From contig NZ_CP123872.1 in assembly GCF_031598375.1 (NCBI RefSeq), forward strand, positions 1,364,001 through 1,428,000: a DNA stretch of 64,000 nucleotides. Reading direction: 5' to 3'. Position numbers and translations under genes: made by a program. The DNA is from Temperatibacter marinus (GTDB lineage Bacteria > Pseudomonadota > Alphaproteobacteria > Sphingomonadales > Kordiimonadaceae). Of this stretch, positions 8,316 through 16,635 are shown in pieces; within the stretch, counting starts at the first letter, position 1; each line of letters begins with the position of its first letter. The notes under the pieces are model-generated. The model saw nothing but the letters and a program-made list of their open reading frames with translations. It made no database searches and was not told the origin of the DNA.

Positions 8316-9239
8316 ATGCCGCTTTATCTGCCGATCGCTGAACTTTCAATGAACGTCATCCTCGTAATAGGGATGGGCGCAATGGTTGGTTTCTTGTCTG
8401 GTATGTTTGGTGTTGGCGGCGGTTTCTTAATGACACCGCTCTTGATTTTCGCTGGGGTCCCTCCGACTGTTGCAGTTGCAACAGAAGCCAATCAAATTAC
8501 TGCTGCCTCTGTTTCTGGGGCGTTGGCCCATTATAAAAGGGCTGGCGTAGATTTGAAAATGGGCATGATGCTCATAGTAGGGGGGGCTATTGGTGCCTTT
8601 TTTGGGGCGAAAGTTTTTGCTTTCCTGAGGACACTTGGCCAAGTGGATTTGATGATTTCACTCGCCTATGTTCTTTTCCTTGGCTCTGTTGGAGGGTTAA
8701 TGTTTTGGGAAAGTGTTCAAGCGATTATCCGTGCGCGTAATAATACACCGCCTGTCATTAATCGGGATAACCGGCATGCCAGCTGGGTACATAAATTACC
8801 CTTCAAAATGCGATTTAGAAAATCTCGGCTTTACATCTCTGCAATCTTACCAATTAGTATCGGCCTTGTGGTCGGAGTCTTGGCAGCGATTATGGGTGTT
8901 GGCGGCGGGTTTATCATGGTGCCAGCGATGATTTATATTTTGGGAATGCCGACCAATGTCGTGGTTGGAACCTCGTTGTTTCAGATTATTTTTGTGACCG
9001 CATTAACCACTGTTTTTCACTCAGTCAATACACAGACTGTTGATATACTGTTGGCGCTTCTGCTTTTGTTAGGGGCTGTTGTCGGCGCACAGGTCGGTGT
9101 CAGGGTCGGCTTAAAGTTAAAGGGCGAACAATTGCGCGCTTTGCTCGCACTAATGGTTTTAGCAGTTTGTGTGAAAATGGCCTTAGGTCTCCTGATTGAA
9201 CCCGATGACCTCTTTTCCGTACAGGAGGTGGGCAAATAA
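8316..9239 (+). CDS. TauE/SafE (TSUP) family anion exporter
   Basis: The 307-residue inner-membrane protein has the two-repeat architecture of the TSUP family. Each half contains a glycine-rich motif: MVGFLSGMFGVGGGFLMTP near residue 25 and VVGVLAAIMGVGGGFIMVP in the second half. About eight hydrophobic segments are visible. Family members export sulfite, sulfoacetate or other organosulfur anions, and the true substrate here is unknown. Its stop overlaps the start of the TIGR02186 gene by one base (TAATG), so the two are translationally coupled. The upstream start codons are ambiguous: an ATG at 8349 (MNVILVIG) would also leave an intact first helix. Confidence 0.85.
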   Translation: MPLYLPIAELSMNVILVIGMGAMVGFLSGMFGVGGGFLMTPLLIFAGVPPTVAVATEANQITAASVSGALAHYKRAGVDLKMGMMLIVGGAIGAFFGAKVFAFLRTLGQVDLMISLAYVLFLGSVGGLMFWESVQAIIRARNNTPPVINRDNRHASWVHKLPFKMRFRKSRLYISAILPISIGLVVGVLAAIMGVGGGFIMVPAMIYILGMPTNVVVGTSLFQIIFVTALTTVFHSVNTQTVDILLALLLLLGAVVGAQVGVRVGLKLKGEQLRALLALMVLAVCVKMALGLLIEPDDLFSVQEVGK

Positions 9240-9991
9240 TGATGAAAAGGCTTTTCCTTGCATTTTTCTTACTGGTTCCATTGGGGATGTCTGCCCAGGC
9301 TCAAGTAACGGACCTCTCAGAAAATCGAATTGAAATTCGATATAGCTTTGAGGGCGCAGATTTAATTTTGTTTGGCACCCCAGGACAGAGATTACAACCG
9401 GGTGAATATGACGTTGTCGTCGTTGTTCGCGGTCCGACGGTACCTACAATTGTCCGTAAAAAAGCTCATAAGTATGGGATATGGATGAATGACCAGTCTC
9501 TGACATTTCCTCAAGTCCCAGGGTATTATGCGGTTGCGGCCAATCGTCCCTTAGCCGAGATTGCGAGCAAAGAGGACCTTGAAAAGCATGCCATAGGGTT
9601 TGAGAATATGGCCCTTGAGACTGAGCAGCCCTCCTTGTCAGCGGTGCAACTTAAATCGTTTAAGGAGGCGCTTTATCGAGGGCGACAAGAAGCTGACCTC
9701 TACCGACAAGGCCAGGATACAGTCAAGTTGATTGGAGAAGGGCTTTTCAGGACGAATGTGCATTTACCTGCGAATGTACCTGTCGGTGATTTTTTGGTGA
9801 ACGCGTATATTTTCCAGGATAAAAATTTGCTCGCTTTTAATGAGATTCCCATGGTCGTTGCCAAAGAAGGGTTTGAGCGGGCGGTTTATGAATTTGCGCA
9901 TACAATGCCCATGTTATATGGCCTGACTGCTGTTTTCATAGCCCTCGTGGCTGGTTGGCTAGCGGGGATGGCAGGCTTAAGAAAAGGCTAA
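9239..9991 (+). CDS. TIGR02186-type membrane-anchored protein, partner of the TauE exporter
   Basis: The 250-residue protein has an N-terminal signal sequence cleaved around SAQAQ, an extracytoplasmic beta-rich domain (IEIRYSFEGADLILFGT, YDVVVVVRGP), and a C-terminal transmembrane helix near LTAVFIALVAGWLAGMAG. This layout fits the alphaproteobacterial TIGR02186 family, whose function is unknown and which regularly follows TauE/SafE genes. AGGAGGTG lies just before the start, and the gene overlaps the exporter by one base. It may be a periplasmic accessory of that exporter. Its stop interlocks with that of tusA on the other strand. Confidence 0.8.
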   Translation: MMKRLFLAFFLLVPLGMSAQAQVTDLSENRIEIRYSFEGADLILFGTPGQRLQPGEYDVVVVVRGPTVPTIVRKKAHKYGIWMNDQSLTFPQVPGYYAVAANRPLAEIASKEDLEKHAIGFENMALETEQPSLSAVQLKSFKEALYRGRQEADLYRQGQDTVKLIGEGLFRTNVHLPANVPVGDFLVNAYIFQDKNLLAFNEIPMVVAKEGFERAVYEFAHTMPMLYGLTAVFIALVAGWLAGMAGLRKG

Positions 9992-10218
9992 GTTTTTGCG
10001 ACGGTTGCGCATCCGAGTTTCTCGTCAATTTCAATAAGGCTGTGCCCGCTTTCTACGCAAAAGGCTGGTATGTCTTTGGCCGCATTAGGATCATCAAAGT
10101 AGATCAGGATTGTGTCTCCAGATTGCATTTCAGCCAATTTTCGTCTGAGCCTTAACACAGGCATGGGACAACGCATACCACGCGCATTCAATTCATAAGA
10201 TATGGACTCTGCACGCAT
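9988..10218 (-). CDS. TusA/SirA-like sulfurtransferase
   Basis: The 76-residue protein has the family hallmark near its start, LNARGMRCPMPVLRLRR, with the persulfide-carrying cysteine in the CPMP motif. The two-layer alpha/beta fold continues through DTILIYFDDPNAAKDI and FCVESGH. Such proteins relay sulfur for tRNA thiolation, cofactor synthesis or sulfur oxidation. It is the last gene after aroK-aroB (7-base gap). It also lies tail-to-tail with the TauE/TIGR02186 pair, which is suggestive because TauE homologues move sulfur oxyanions. The stops of the two convergent genes share CTAA at 9988-9991. Confidence 0.85.
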   Translation of the reverse strand: MRAESISYELNARGMRCPMPVLRLRRKLAEMQSGDTILIYFDDPNAAKDIPAFCVESGHSLIEIDEKLGCATVAKT

Positions 10219-10225
10219 CAGCTTA

Positions 10226-11344
10226 TCAGGCCTTGAGGGAGCGCATGATTGTTGTCTTGATGATCTGAGAATCGGGTCCCTTGACGAGAAGTGATTTTCC
10301 GATTCCCTCGGCTAGGACGAAGACAATTTCACCGGCTTCTATTTTTTTATCCTGTGCCATGTTGTTCACAAGGGTATCAGCTTCCAGAGTATGAGGAACA
10401 TCAGCAGCACGGGTCATCATACCGCAAGCTTTAAGATGTCGGGCAACTCTATCTGCTTCTTCTTGAGGGCAAAGGCCTAAATGCACAGAGGCTTCGAAGG
10501 CTAAACACATGCCAATTGAAACGCCTTCGCCGTGAAGTAGAGTTCCGTCATAACCACAGGCTGCTTCGATGGCGTGCCCAAAAGTATGTCCGAGATTGAG
10601 CAATGCTCTCTTGCCCCCTTCTCTTTCATCTTCTGAGACGACTTGTGCTTTTGATTGGCAACTTTTGGAGATGGCTTGGGCCATTAAATCCTTGTCTCCC
10701 TTTAAAAGGCTTGGGCCATTTTCTTCGAGCCAAGAGAAGAATGTCTCATCATTAATAAGACCATATTTGACCACTTCAGCATAGCCCGCCAAAGTTTCAC
10801 GCGCTGGCAGTGTCGACAGGCTGTTAATGTCTATGAAGACAGCTTCGGGTTGATAGAAAGCTCCGACTAAATTTTTGCCGTATTTTGTATTGATGCCTGT
10901 TTTGCCTCCTACGCTGCTATCAACTTGTGAAAGCAAAGTCGTGGGGACTTGAATGAAAGGAAGGCCGCGTAATAAGCTGCTGGCCACATAGCCCACGAGG
11001 TCTCCAATGACACCGCCGCCTAAGGCGACAAGGCAGTCTTTCCGACTGGGCTTATAGGAAAGCAGTCTATTGATGAGGCTTTCGTATTGTGAAAAGGATT
11101 TTGTTTGTTCACCAGCAGGCAAAATCACGGTCTCAACATGAAGGTGAGCTGCAGCACAGCTTTCTAGCAGAGGCGAGAGATAATGAGGGGCGACATTTTC
11201 ATCAGTGATGATAAACAAGCGATCACTTTGCAAATGATCTGAAGCTAACTCTGCAAAAGATGGGATCAAATCAGATCCGATGGAAATGGTATAAGAGCGA
11301 TCCGCAAGATCAACAAAAACTCTTTCAAGGATTTCAGCAGGCAC
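10226..11344 (-). CDS. aroB: 3-dehydroquinate synthase
   Basis: The 372-residue enzyme converts DAHP to 3-dehydroquinate in the shikimate pathway, using NAD+ and a divalent metal. Visible motifs are the NAD-binding LVALGGGVIGDLVGYVASS, the QVPTTLLSQVDSSVGGKTGIN block, KNLVGAFYQPEAV, and the metal site residues in AGYAEVVKYG and NLGHTFGHAIEA. It starts with GTG directly after the aroK stop (TAA then GTG), with GGAGAG a few bases upstream. This gives a tight aroK-aroB pair as in many proteobacteria. Confidence 0.96.
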   Translation of the reverse strand: MPAEILERVFVDLADRSYTISIGSDLIPSFAELASDHLQSDRLFIITDENVAPHYLSPLLESCAAAHLHVETVILPAGEQTKSFSQYESLINRLLSYKPSRKDCLVALGGGVIGDLVGYVASSLLRGLPFIQVPTTLLSQVDSSVGGKTGINTKYGKNLVGAFYQPEAVFIDINSLSTLPARETLAGYAEVVKYGLINDETFFSWLEENGPSLLKGDKDLMAQAISKSCQSKAQVVSEDEREGGKRALLNLGHTFGHAIEAACGYDGTLLHGEGVSIGMCLAFEASVHLGLCPQEEADRVARHLKACGMMTRAADVPHTLEADTLVNNMAQDKKIEAGEIVFVLAEGIGKSLLVKGPDSQIIKTTIMRSLKA

Positions 11345-12040
11345 TTAACTCTCCTTCGCTTTTTTCTCCCCTTCAGGGGGGTGACTCTTTCGAATTTTTT
11401 TATAATAGGCTCTTAAGATTTTGACCATATTGGCAACAACAATTTCGTGGGGGCCATCGCTAGAGCGGACTTGGAGTGTTGATTCCGCATAAATTGGATT
11501 GCGCTCTGCGGCTAAGTTTCTCAAAATATCTTCAGGATTGCCCTTCTTAAGAAGGGGACGGGTATCTCGTCTGCTGGTTCGTTCCACCAGCACATCAATA
11601 TCTGCATTAAGCCAGATTGTTGTGGCTTCTTTTTTGATCAAAGCACGGGTTTCTTCATTCATAAAAGCTCCGCCGCCAGTAGCAATCACTTTTGGTTTGC
11701 CTTGCATAAGGCGGTTAATGACACGCCGTTCTACAGCTCGAAATTCGTCTTCCCCGTATGAATCGAATATCTCAGCAACAGACATTTGTGCCGCCTTCTC
11801 AATTTCATGATCACTGTCTACAAAACCTACCCCTATGGATCGGGATAGGCGCCGGCCAATGGTGGTCTTCCCAACCCCCATCAGCCCAATTAAAACAATT
11901 GGCTTGTCAAGCTTGACGGTAGACTGATTACGACTGCCTTGACGCTGAGACGTACTCCGCCCAGAACGGCCAGCCCCTTGTCTATCAGGGCGGCGACTGC
12001 CAAAGTTTCGGCGATTTTTATGTCGACGTGATCTAATCAT
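11345..12040 (-). CDS. aroK: Shikimate kinase with arginine-rich N-terminal extension
   Basis: The kinase core starts near residue 45 with KPIVLIGLMGVGKTT (Walker A), followed by the shikimate-binding DSDHEIE and RAVERR, GGGAFM, and the lid region RRDTRPLL. It phosphorylates shikimate at the 3-OH with ATP. Ahead of the core there are about 44 residues rich in Arg, Gln, Gly and Ser (for example RSRRHKNRRNFGSRR). No ATG, GTG or TTG codon occurs in frame between the first ATG and the Walker motif, so the extension appears genuine. The SD before the ATG is weak. aroB follows immediately. Confidence 0.93.
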   Translation of the reverse strand: MIRSRRHKNRRNFGSRRPDRQGAGRSGRSTSQRQGSRNQSTVKLDKPIVLIGLMGVGKTTIGRRLSRSIGVGFVDSDHEIEKAAQMSVAEIFDSYGEDEFRAVERRVINRLMQGKPKVIATGGGAFMNEETRALIKKEATTIWLNADIDVLVERTSRRDTRPLLKKGNPEDILRNLAAERNPIYAESTLQVRSSDGPHEIVVANMVKILRAYYKKIRKSHPPEGEKKAKES

Positions 12041-12260
12041 AGAAAATCTATTACGGATTTTTAGGGCGTCGCGCTACAGTTTTATCCGCTTTGTGACTAA
12101 ATATTTCAGGGGCCAATCATAAAATAGCCTGATTTTTATGGTCTAAGGTTTTTTATTCAAAGGAAAATGACCACAAGACTGGACTTGCTCAGCATGGCTA
12201 TCTATAAAAAGAAACGATAAGATTTTGGGTAAGGGCGAAGACCCCTAAAAGGTAGATTAT
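12041..12260. other. Divergent intergenic region between aroK and the small membrane protein
   Basis: About 220 AT-rich bases hold the start regions of two diverging operons. No strong terminator or palindrome stands out. Promoter boxes are not clear enough to call individually. Confidence 0.3.
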
Positions 12261-12401
12261 ATGTCAACGATTACTAAAGTTATTTCTGGAGCAATTTTTC
12301 TCGGTCTAATCATTGGGGCAGTTGTCTTGATGACTACGGACATTCCTGCACCGGAATCAAAGGTTTCTAAAACTCTCAGCAATGATCGTTTTCCTGGATA
12401 G
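12261..12401 (+). CDS. 46-residue single-span membrane protein
   Basis: An ATG with AAGGTAG 6 bases upstream opens a 46-codon frame. It encodes a short polar start (MSTITK), one transmembrane helix (VISGAIFLGLIIGAVVLM), then TTDIPAPESKVSKTLSNDRFPG. The tail pattern of DIPAP followed by a basic/polar stretch ending in DRFP suggests a conserved small protein rather than random coding. I recall similar short proteins in alphaproteobacteria but cannot name a family. It precedes the exported 711-residue protein by 41 bases and probably shares its transcript. Confidence 0.65.
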   Translation: MSTITKVISGAIFLGLIIGAVVLMTTDIPAPESKVSKTLSNDRFPG

Positions 12402-12442
12402 GTTCCAGTAAAATTCACCTTTTGGAAAACAGGACACACCCT

Positions 12443-14578
12443 ATGAAAAATGCATTCACCTATCTGCTCACCATGGGACTCTGTTTTCTCCTGCTCAAGA
12501 CGTCACCAATTGCCTCGCAAGAGACTGAAGAAGAAAACAAGCCTTCAGCATCAGAAGAGAAAAAGTCTGTCCCTAAGGAAAAAAAGGCAGAAGAGACAGA
12601 GAAATCATCAACAGAGACAACTTTAAACGCTGTAAAAAAAGAGCTTCTTTCTGTTAAAGAGCAACCAAAATTAAAATTACAATTAGGCCCTGGAATTGGA
12701 AAACCACTTTCAGTCTTGCCGCGTCCCTTTTTGCCTAAAGGGAGTGTAAAGCTGCCTGCAAAGTCCTTGTCTGAAAATCACCCCAGTATTCAAGAAAACA
12801 GCCTGCCAAGAGCTGACAAAATAGATCAGACTCTTGTTGAAACGCAGGAGAAGACTCCTCTTGTTGAAGGGCAACCAGTTAACAAGGCGGATGACATTGT
12901 AGAAAATACTGGAGGGCAGAATCCTCTAGGTGTTTCAATTTTGGAAAGTGGTTCACTGGCAGCCCTGGATCCAAGCGGTGTCGCTGTGAATGAGACGATA
13001 CTAAGCCCCGTTGGTGCTGACTTTTGGACTGGTTTGTCACGGGCAGAAATATTGACCCAATATTCAAAATTAACACGGTCGGGGGGCTCTTCGGCCTTGG
13101 ATAAGCTGTCACGGGATATTTATAAAGCAGGAATTGATCTGCCAGCCCCTAAAGATGAACAGCAAGATGTGAATGGCTTTTTAAGACAACGCTTTCAGTT
13201 TTTATCTCAGTCTGGTGAAGGTGAAGCCCTGGCCAGTTTATTAGCCTTATTACCTGCGGATAAAGACTGGTCTGAATTTGATGAAGAAAAGACCAAAGTT
13301 GCGCTTGCAGCAGATAAAAGGGCAGAAGCTTGTGCTATCGCTGAAGGTCGTGTTGGTTCTTCTCGTGAAGCTTATTGGCTCAGGCTGTTAACCTTCTGTA
13401 ACGCCATTAATGGGCGCAGAGATAATGTTGATTTCCAGATTAGTGTCTTAGAAGAATTAGACAGTTTAAGTCCGGCTTTTTTTAAGCTTATCGATTATAT
13501 TTTAATTGAGGCTGAAACAGGAGTGGCCGCTGATCGATCACCAGATATTCTCTCCCCTTTAAATATCCAGATTTTAGAAGCCTCTCTCGTGAATATTTCC
13601 CGTGCGGCTGTCAGTGATTTGTCCCTTGAAAATGTGGATCCGCTTGCTGTACCGGTCCTTTTGAAGGCACCCGGTGTGAAGCCTGAAGCTAAGGTGAAAT
13701 TGCTTGAAAAAGCATTGATTGAAAATTGGGTCACTTCTCAAGCCTTTACCGATTTCATTATCAGGTTTGCCCCGACACCGATTCAGGTGGCTGATGCATA
13801 TAGTCTTGCCCAAACCCTTGAGGGAGAAGAAGTTGATATAGAAGATCCTGGATTTATCATTGACCTAACTCTTGCGAGTCAAGCTTTGCGAGCAGATACA
13901 ATCGAAGAAAGAATGACTGCCTTACAATTCGCTTATAGACGTGCTGTAAAAGCAGGGCATATGCATCGTTTGGCCGGGGGATATCTCCCCCTTGTTCGTG
14001 ACGTTCCAGTAACAACTGATGCTGCTCAATATGCTGAAATGATGATTAGAATGGGCCTTGTTTCCGGTGATTATGATCTTGCCCTTAATTGGTTCACAAT
14101 GATTAGACAATCTGAGGCAGGTAAAGTGCCAAATCTGGATACTACATTGATCAAAGTTTTTCCTTATATGGCATTACTCGATTCTTCTATTTCTCTGGAT
14201 GACAAAGTGTCTTCTCAGTGGTGGGATGCAGTAAAAGCGGATCCAATGAAATATGAAAAAGCAGGTATGATTGCCACCGTTCTAGAGGCTCAACAAATCG
14301 AAGTGGCAGAAAGCTTTTGGGAAAAATTAGCAGAGGGCCCCGTCGTTCTCAAGTCCGGTGCGGCTTCACCAGCTCAGTGGCGAGCTCTTTTGAAGGCATC
14401 TCTTGAAGAAGATAGACGAGGTGTTTTCAATGCGGCTCACTCTATGATTGCTAGTGCTAAAATTTCTAATATTCCAGTAGCTCTGTCCGGTACCTTGCTG
14501 GCCAGTTTGGTCGCTGCGGACTATAAAGAGATCAGCAGGTCTCTTGCCATCGAAATGCTTGTGCTCTCAGGCTTGTAA
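12443..14578 (+). CDS. Exported alpha-helical protein of unknown function upstream of xerD
   Basis: I do not recognise this 711-residue protein. The chosen ATG has CAGGA 8 bases upstream (a TTG at 12422 is the alternative) and begins with a signal peptide (MKNAFTYLLTMGLCFLLLK, cleavage near IASQE). Then comes a highly charged, Glu/Lys/Ser-rich linker to about residue 65 and a Pro-rich low-complexity stretch to about 150. From there to the end it is predominantly helical with many Ala/Leu pairs, reminiscent of TPR-like or alpha-solenoid repeats. It likely acts in the periplasm or as a surface protein. xerD follows after 14 bases, so the genes are probably co-transcribed. Confidence 0.75.
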   Translation: MKNAFTYLLTMGLCFLLLKTSPIASQETEEENKPSASEEKKSVPKEKKAEETEKSSTETTLNAVKKELLSVKEQPKLKLQLGPGIGKPLSVLPRPFLPKGSVKLPAKSLSENHPSIQENSLPRADKIDQTLVETQEKTPLVEGQPVNKADDIVENTGGQNPLGVSILESGSLAALDPSGVAVNETILSPVGADFWTGLSRAEILTQYSKLTRSGGSSALDKLSRDIYKAGIDLPAPKDEQQDVNGFLRQRFQFLSQSGEGEALASLLALLPADKDWSEFDEEKTKVALAADKRAEACAIAEGRVGSSREAYWLRLLTFCNAINGRRDNVDFQISVLEELDSLSPAFFKLIDYILIEAETGVAADRSPDILSPLNIQILEASLVNISRAAVSDLSLENVDPLAVPVLLKAPGVKPEAKVKLLEKALIENWVTSQAFTDFIIRFAPTPIQVADAYSLAQTLEGEEVDIEDPGFIIDLTLASQALRADTIEERMTALQFAYRRAVKAGHMHRLAGGYLPLVRDVPVTTDAAQYAEMMIRMGLVSGDYDLALNWFTMIRQSEAGKVPNLDTTLIKVFPYMALLDSSISLDDKVSSQWWDAVKADPMKYEKAGMIATVLEAQQIEVAESFWEKLAEGPVVLKSGAASPAQWRALLKASLEEDRRGVFNAAHSMIASAKISNIPVALSGTLLASLVAADYKEISRSLAIEMLVLSGL

Positions 14579-14592
14579 GCAAGGCATAAAAG

Positions 14593-15507
14593 ATGTCTGA
14601 CGTTGCGTTAATTGATCAATTTTTAGAAATGATGGCTGCAGAAAAAGGCAGTGCTCGGAATAGTCTATTGGCCTATCAGCGAGATTTACTTGATCTTTCG
14701 GAAACTGTATCTGGTTCCCTTGAGCATGCATCGACGAGTGATTTAAAAGCATGGCTTGCTTCTATACAAAAAAGAGGCTTATCAAATAGTACTGCGGCTC
14801 GCAAGCTCTCAGCCGTACGACAATTTTATCTCTTTCTGTTTCGAGATGGATTGCGCTTTGATAATCCTGCAGCAATTTTGGAGAGCCCTCGAATAGCGCG
14901 GCCTTTACCCAAGGTTCTTGGTGAAATCGATGTCCAAAAAATTTTAGAGGCAGCGCATCATCAGGCTGCTACCGGAGATCTAAAAACCCTCCGCAACCTT
15001 GCCCTGATTGAAACGCTCTATGCTACAGGACTTAGAATTCAGGAATTGGTTAGTTTACCGCGGGCCATATTTGGACCTGATACGGTTGTTTTTACTGTAA
15101 CAGGCAAAGGGAATAAAGATCGAATGGTCCCTCTTGGCGGGCCTGCTCGTAAAGCCTTGAGAACTTATTGTCTGGCCCGAGATGCTTCTTCAGAAAAAGA
15201 GAGTGTTTACTTGTTCCCCTCACGAGGAAAAGAAGGTCACATTACACGACGGCGCGTTGGCCAAATGATGAAGGACCTTGCCATTGAAGCAGGTATGATG
15301 CCATCGAAAGTGAGCCCGCATAAATTGCGCCATGCTTTTGCCACTCACTTATTGGCGCATGGAGCCGACCTTAGAAGCGTTCAAAAGCTCTTAGGACACG
15401 CAGACATATCCACGACGCAGATCTATACACATGTGCTTGATGAGCGTTTGAAAAAACTTGTGCAGGAAAAGCATCCGCTTGCTCAAAAAAAGGGTGCCAA
15501 AAAATGA
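14593..15507 (+). CDS. xerD: Tyrosine recombinase XerD
   Basis: The 304-residue recombinase resolves chromosome dimers at dif with XerC. The N-terminal core-binding domain (SARNSLLAYQRDL to SAVRQFYLFLF) is followed by the catalytic domain. That domain has Arg in YATGLRIQELVSL, Lys in GKGNKDRMVPL, His and Arg in HKLRHAFATHLL, and His and nucleophilic Tyr in LLGHADISTTQIYTHV. The assignment to XerD rather than XerC rests on the position between aroK and accA, a common arrangement of xerD in this class. AAGG lies 8 bases before the ATG. No dif-like site is visible in the window. Confidence 0.85.
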   Translation: MSDVALIDQFLEMMAAEKGSARNSLLAYQRDLLDLSETVSGSLEHASTSDLKAWLASIQKRGLSNSTAARKLSAVRQFYLFLFRDGLRFDNPAAILESPRIARPLPKVLGEIDVQKILEAAHHQAATGDLKTLRNLALIETLYATGLRIQELVSLPRAIFGPDTVVFTVTGKGNKDRMVPLGGPARKALRTYCLARDASSEKESVYLFPSRGKEGHITRRRVGQMMKDLAIEAGMMPSKVSPHKLRHAFATHLLAHGADLRSVQKLLGHADISTTQIYTHVLDERLKKLVQEKHPLAQKKGAKK

Positions 15508-15566
15508 GAAACGAGGCGCTCTAAATCTTGACATTTGTAAAGAGGTGTGAGCATGGTGCGCCAAAT

Positions 15567-15595
15567 TTGATTTTGTCCTCTCTCTCTCTTATACT
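15567..15595 (+). promoter_or_regulatory. Sigma-70-like promoter of accA
   Basis: TTGATT (15567-15572) and TATACT (15590-15595) are separated by exactly 17 bases, the spacer being a CT-rich run. The -10 box ends 37 bases before the accA ATG, leaving a short leader with a good SD. Confidence 0.65.
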
Positions 15596-15632
15596 GAGAA
15601 CTCTGGGCATAGAAAACAAAGGTGAGTATCGA

Positions 15633-16586
15633 ATGATGACTTTTCTTGAGTTTGAAAAACCGATAGCAGAACTAGAAGGTAAAATTCGTGAGCTGCGAGG
15701 TTTGACAACGAGTGACGTTGATGTAACTGCGGAAGTTGGACAATTAGAGAGTAAATTAGATAAACTCTTAAAAGATACTTATACTCAGCTCAGTCCCTGG
15801 CAAAAAATGCAGGTAGCAAGACACCCGGAGCGTCCTCACTTTAAAGATATTATCGCCCATATGTTTGAGGATTTCACCCCTCTTGCTGGAGATCGTTATT
15901 TTGGCGAAGATGATGCGATCCCCTCTGGCCTTGCGCGTTTTCGGGGCGAAGCTTGTGTTGTGATGGGTCATGAAAAAGGGTGGGATACGCAGTCTCGCAT
16001 TAAACATAATTTTGGCATGGGCCGTCCTGAAGGATACCGTAAGGCTGTAAGGCTTATGGATATGGCAGAGCGTTTTGGCCTGCCTGTGATCACTCTTGTT
16101 GATACATCAGGCGCCTATCCAGGTCTCGGCGCTGAAGAACGGGGTCAGGCAGAGGCCATCGCACGGTCAACAGAAGCATGCCTTAATATGAGAGCGCCTC
16201 TTGTCTCTTGTGTGATCGGTGAAGGTGGTTCTGGCGGCGCGATCGCCCTCGCGGCAGGCAATCAAGTTTTGATGTTAGAACATGCTATCTATAGTGTGAT
16301 CAGTCCTGAAGGGTGTGCTTCTATTTTGTGGCGCACTGGGGACCGCGCAAAAGATGCAGCAGATGCTCTCAGAATTACCGCACAAGATCTGAAAAAACTT
16401 GCTATTGTTGATAGTATTATAAGCGAGCCTCTTGGCGGAGCTCACAGAAACCCTGAGCAAGCTATGAATCTTCTTGGGAATGGTATAGAACAGTCTCTAA
16501 GAGATATGGCGGGCATGAGTGGTGAGAAGTTGAGAGAAGCGCGCCGGACAAAATTCCTAGCTATGGGCGAGCATGGTCTCGCTTAA
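15633..16586 (+). CDS. accA: Acetyl-CoA carboxylase carboxyltransferase subunit alpha
   Basis: The 317-residue protein pairs with AccD to transfer CO2 from biotin to acetyl-CoA in the first step of fatty-acid synthesis. It begins with MMTFLEFEKPIAELEGKI, typical for AccA. It contains PWQKMQVARHPERPH, ITLVDTSGAYPGLGAEERGQ, the oxyanion-hole region GEGGSGGAIALAAGN and ISPEGCASILWR. The start at 15633 has AAGGTGAG about 8 bases upstream and a promoter 37 bases before it. Reading frames that open further upstream would cross that promoter and give an atypical extension. Confidence 0.95.
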   Translation: MMTFLEFEKPIAELEGKIRELRGLTTSDVDVTAEVGQLESKLDKLLKDTYTQLSPWQKMQVARHPERPHFKDIIAHMFEDFTPLAGDRYFGEDDAIPSGLARFRGEACVVMGHEKGWDTQSRIKHNFGMGRPEGYRKAVRLMDMAERFGLPVITLVDTSGAYPGLGAEERGQAEAIARSTEACLNMRAPLVSCVIGEGGSGGAIALAAGNQVLMLEHAIYSVISPEGCASILWRTGDRAKDAADALRITAQDLKKLAIVDSIISEPLGGAHRNPEQAMNLLGNGIEQSLRDMAGMSGEKLREARRTKFLAMGEHGLA

Positions 16587-16607
16587 TTCATTCTACTAAG
16601 ACCATTT

Positions 16608-16635
16608 AAAAACCCACTTTACGAAGTGGGTTTTT
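16608..16635. terminator. Bidirectional terminator between accA and the MATE gene
   Basis: AAAAACCCACTT (16608-16619) pairs perfectly with AAGTGGGTTTTT (16624-16635) around a TACG loop, with A- and T-runs on both sides. It therefore works for accA and for the opposing MATE gene. The last codons and stop of the MATE gene form one arm and the loop. Confidence 0.9.

Noticed and set aside
12257-12439. 60-codon minus-strand frame over the small membrane protein
   Set aside because: It is the antisense of the better-supported plus-strand small gene, which has an SD and a clear membrane helix.
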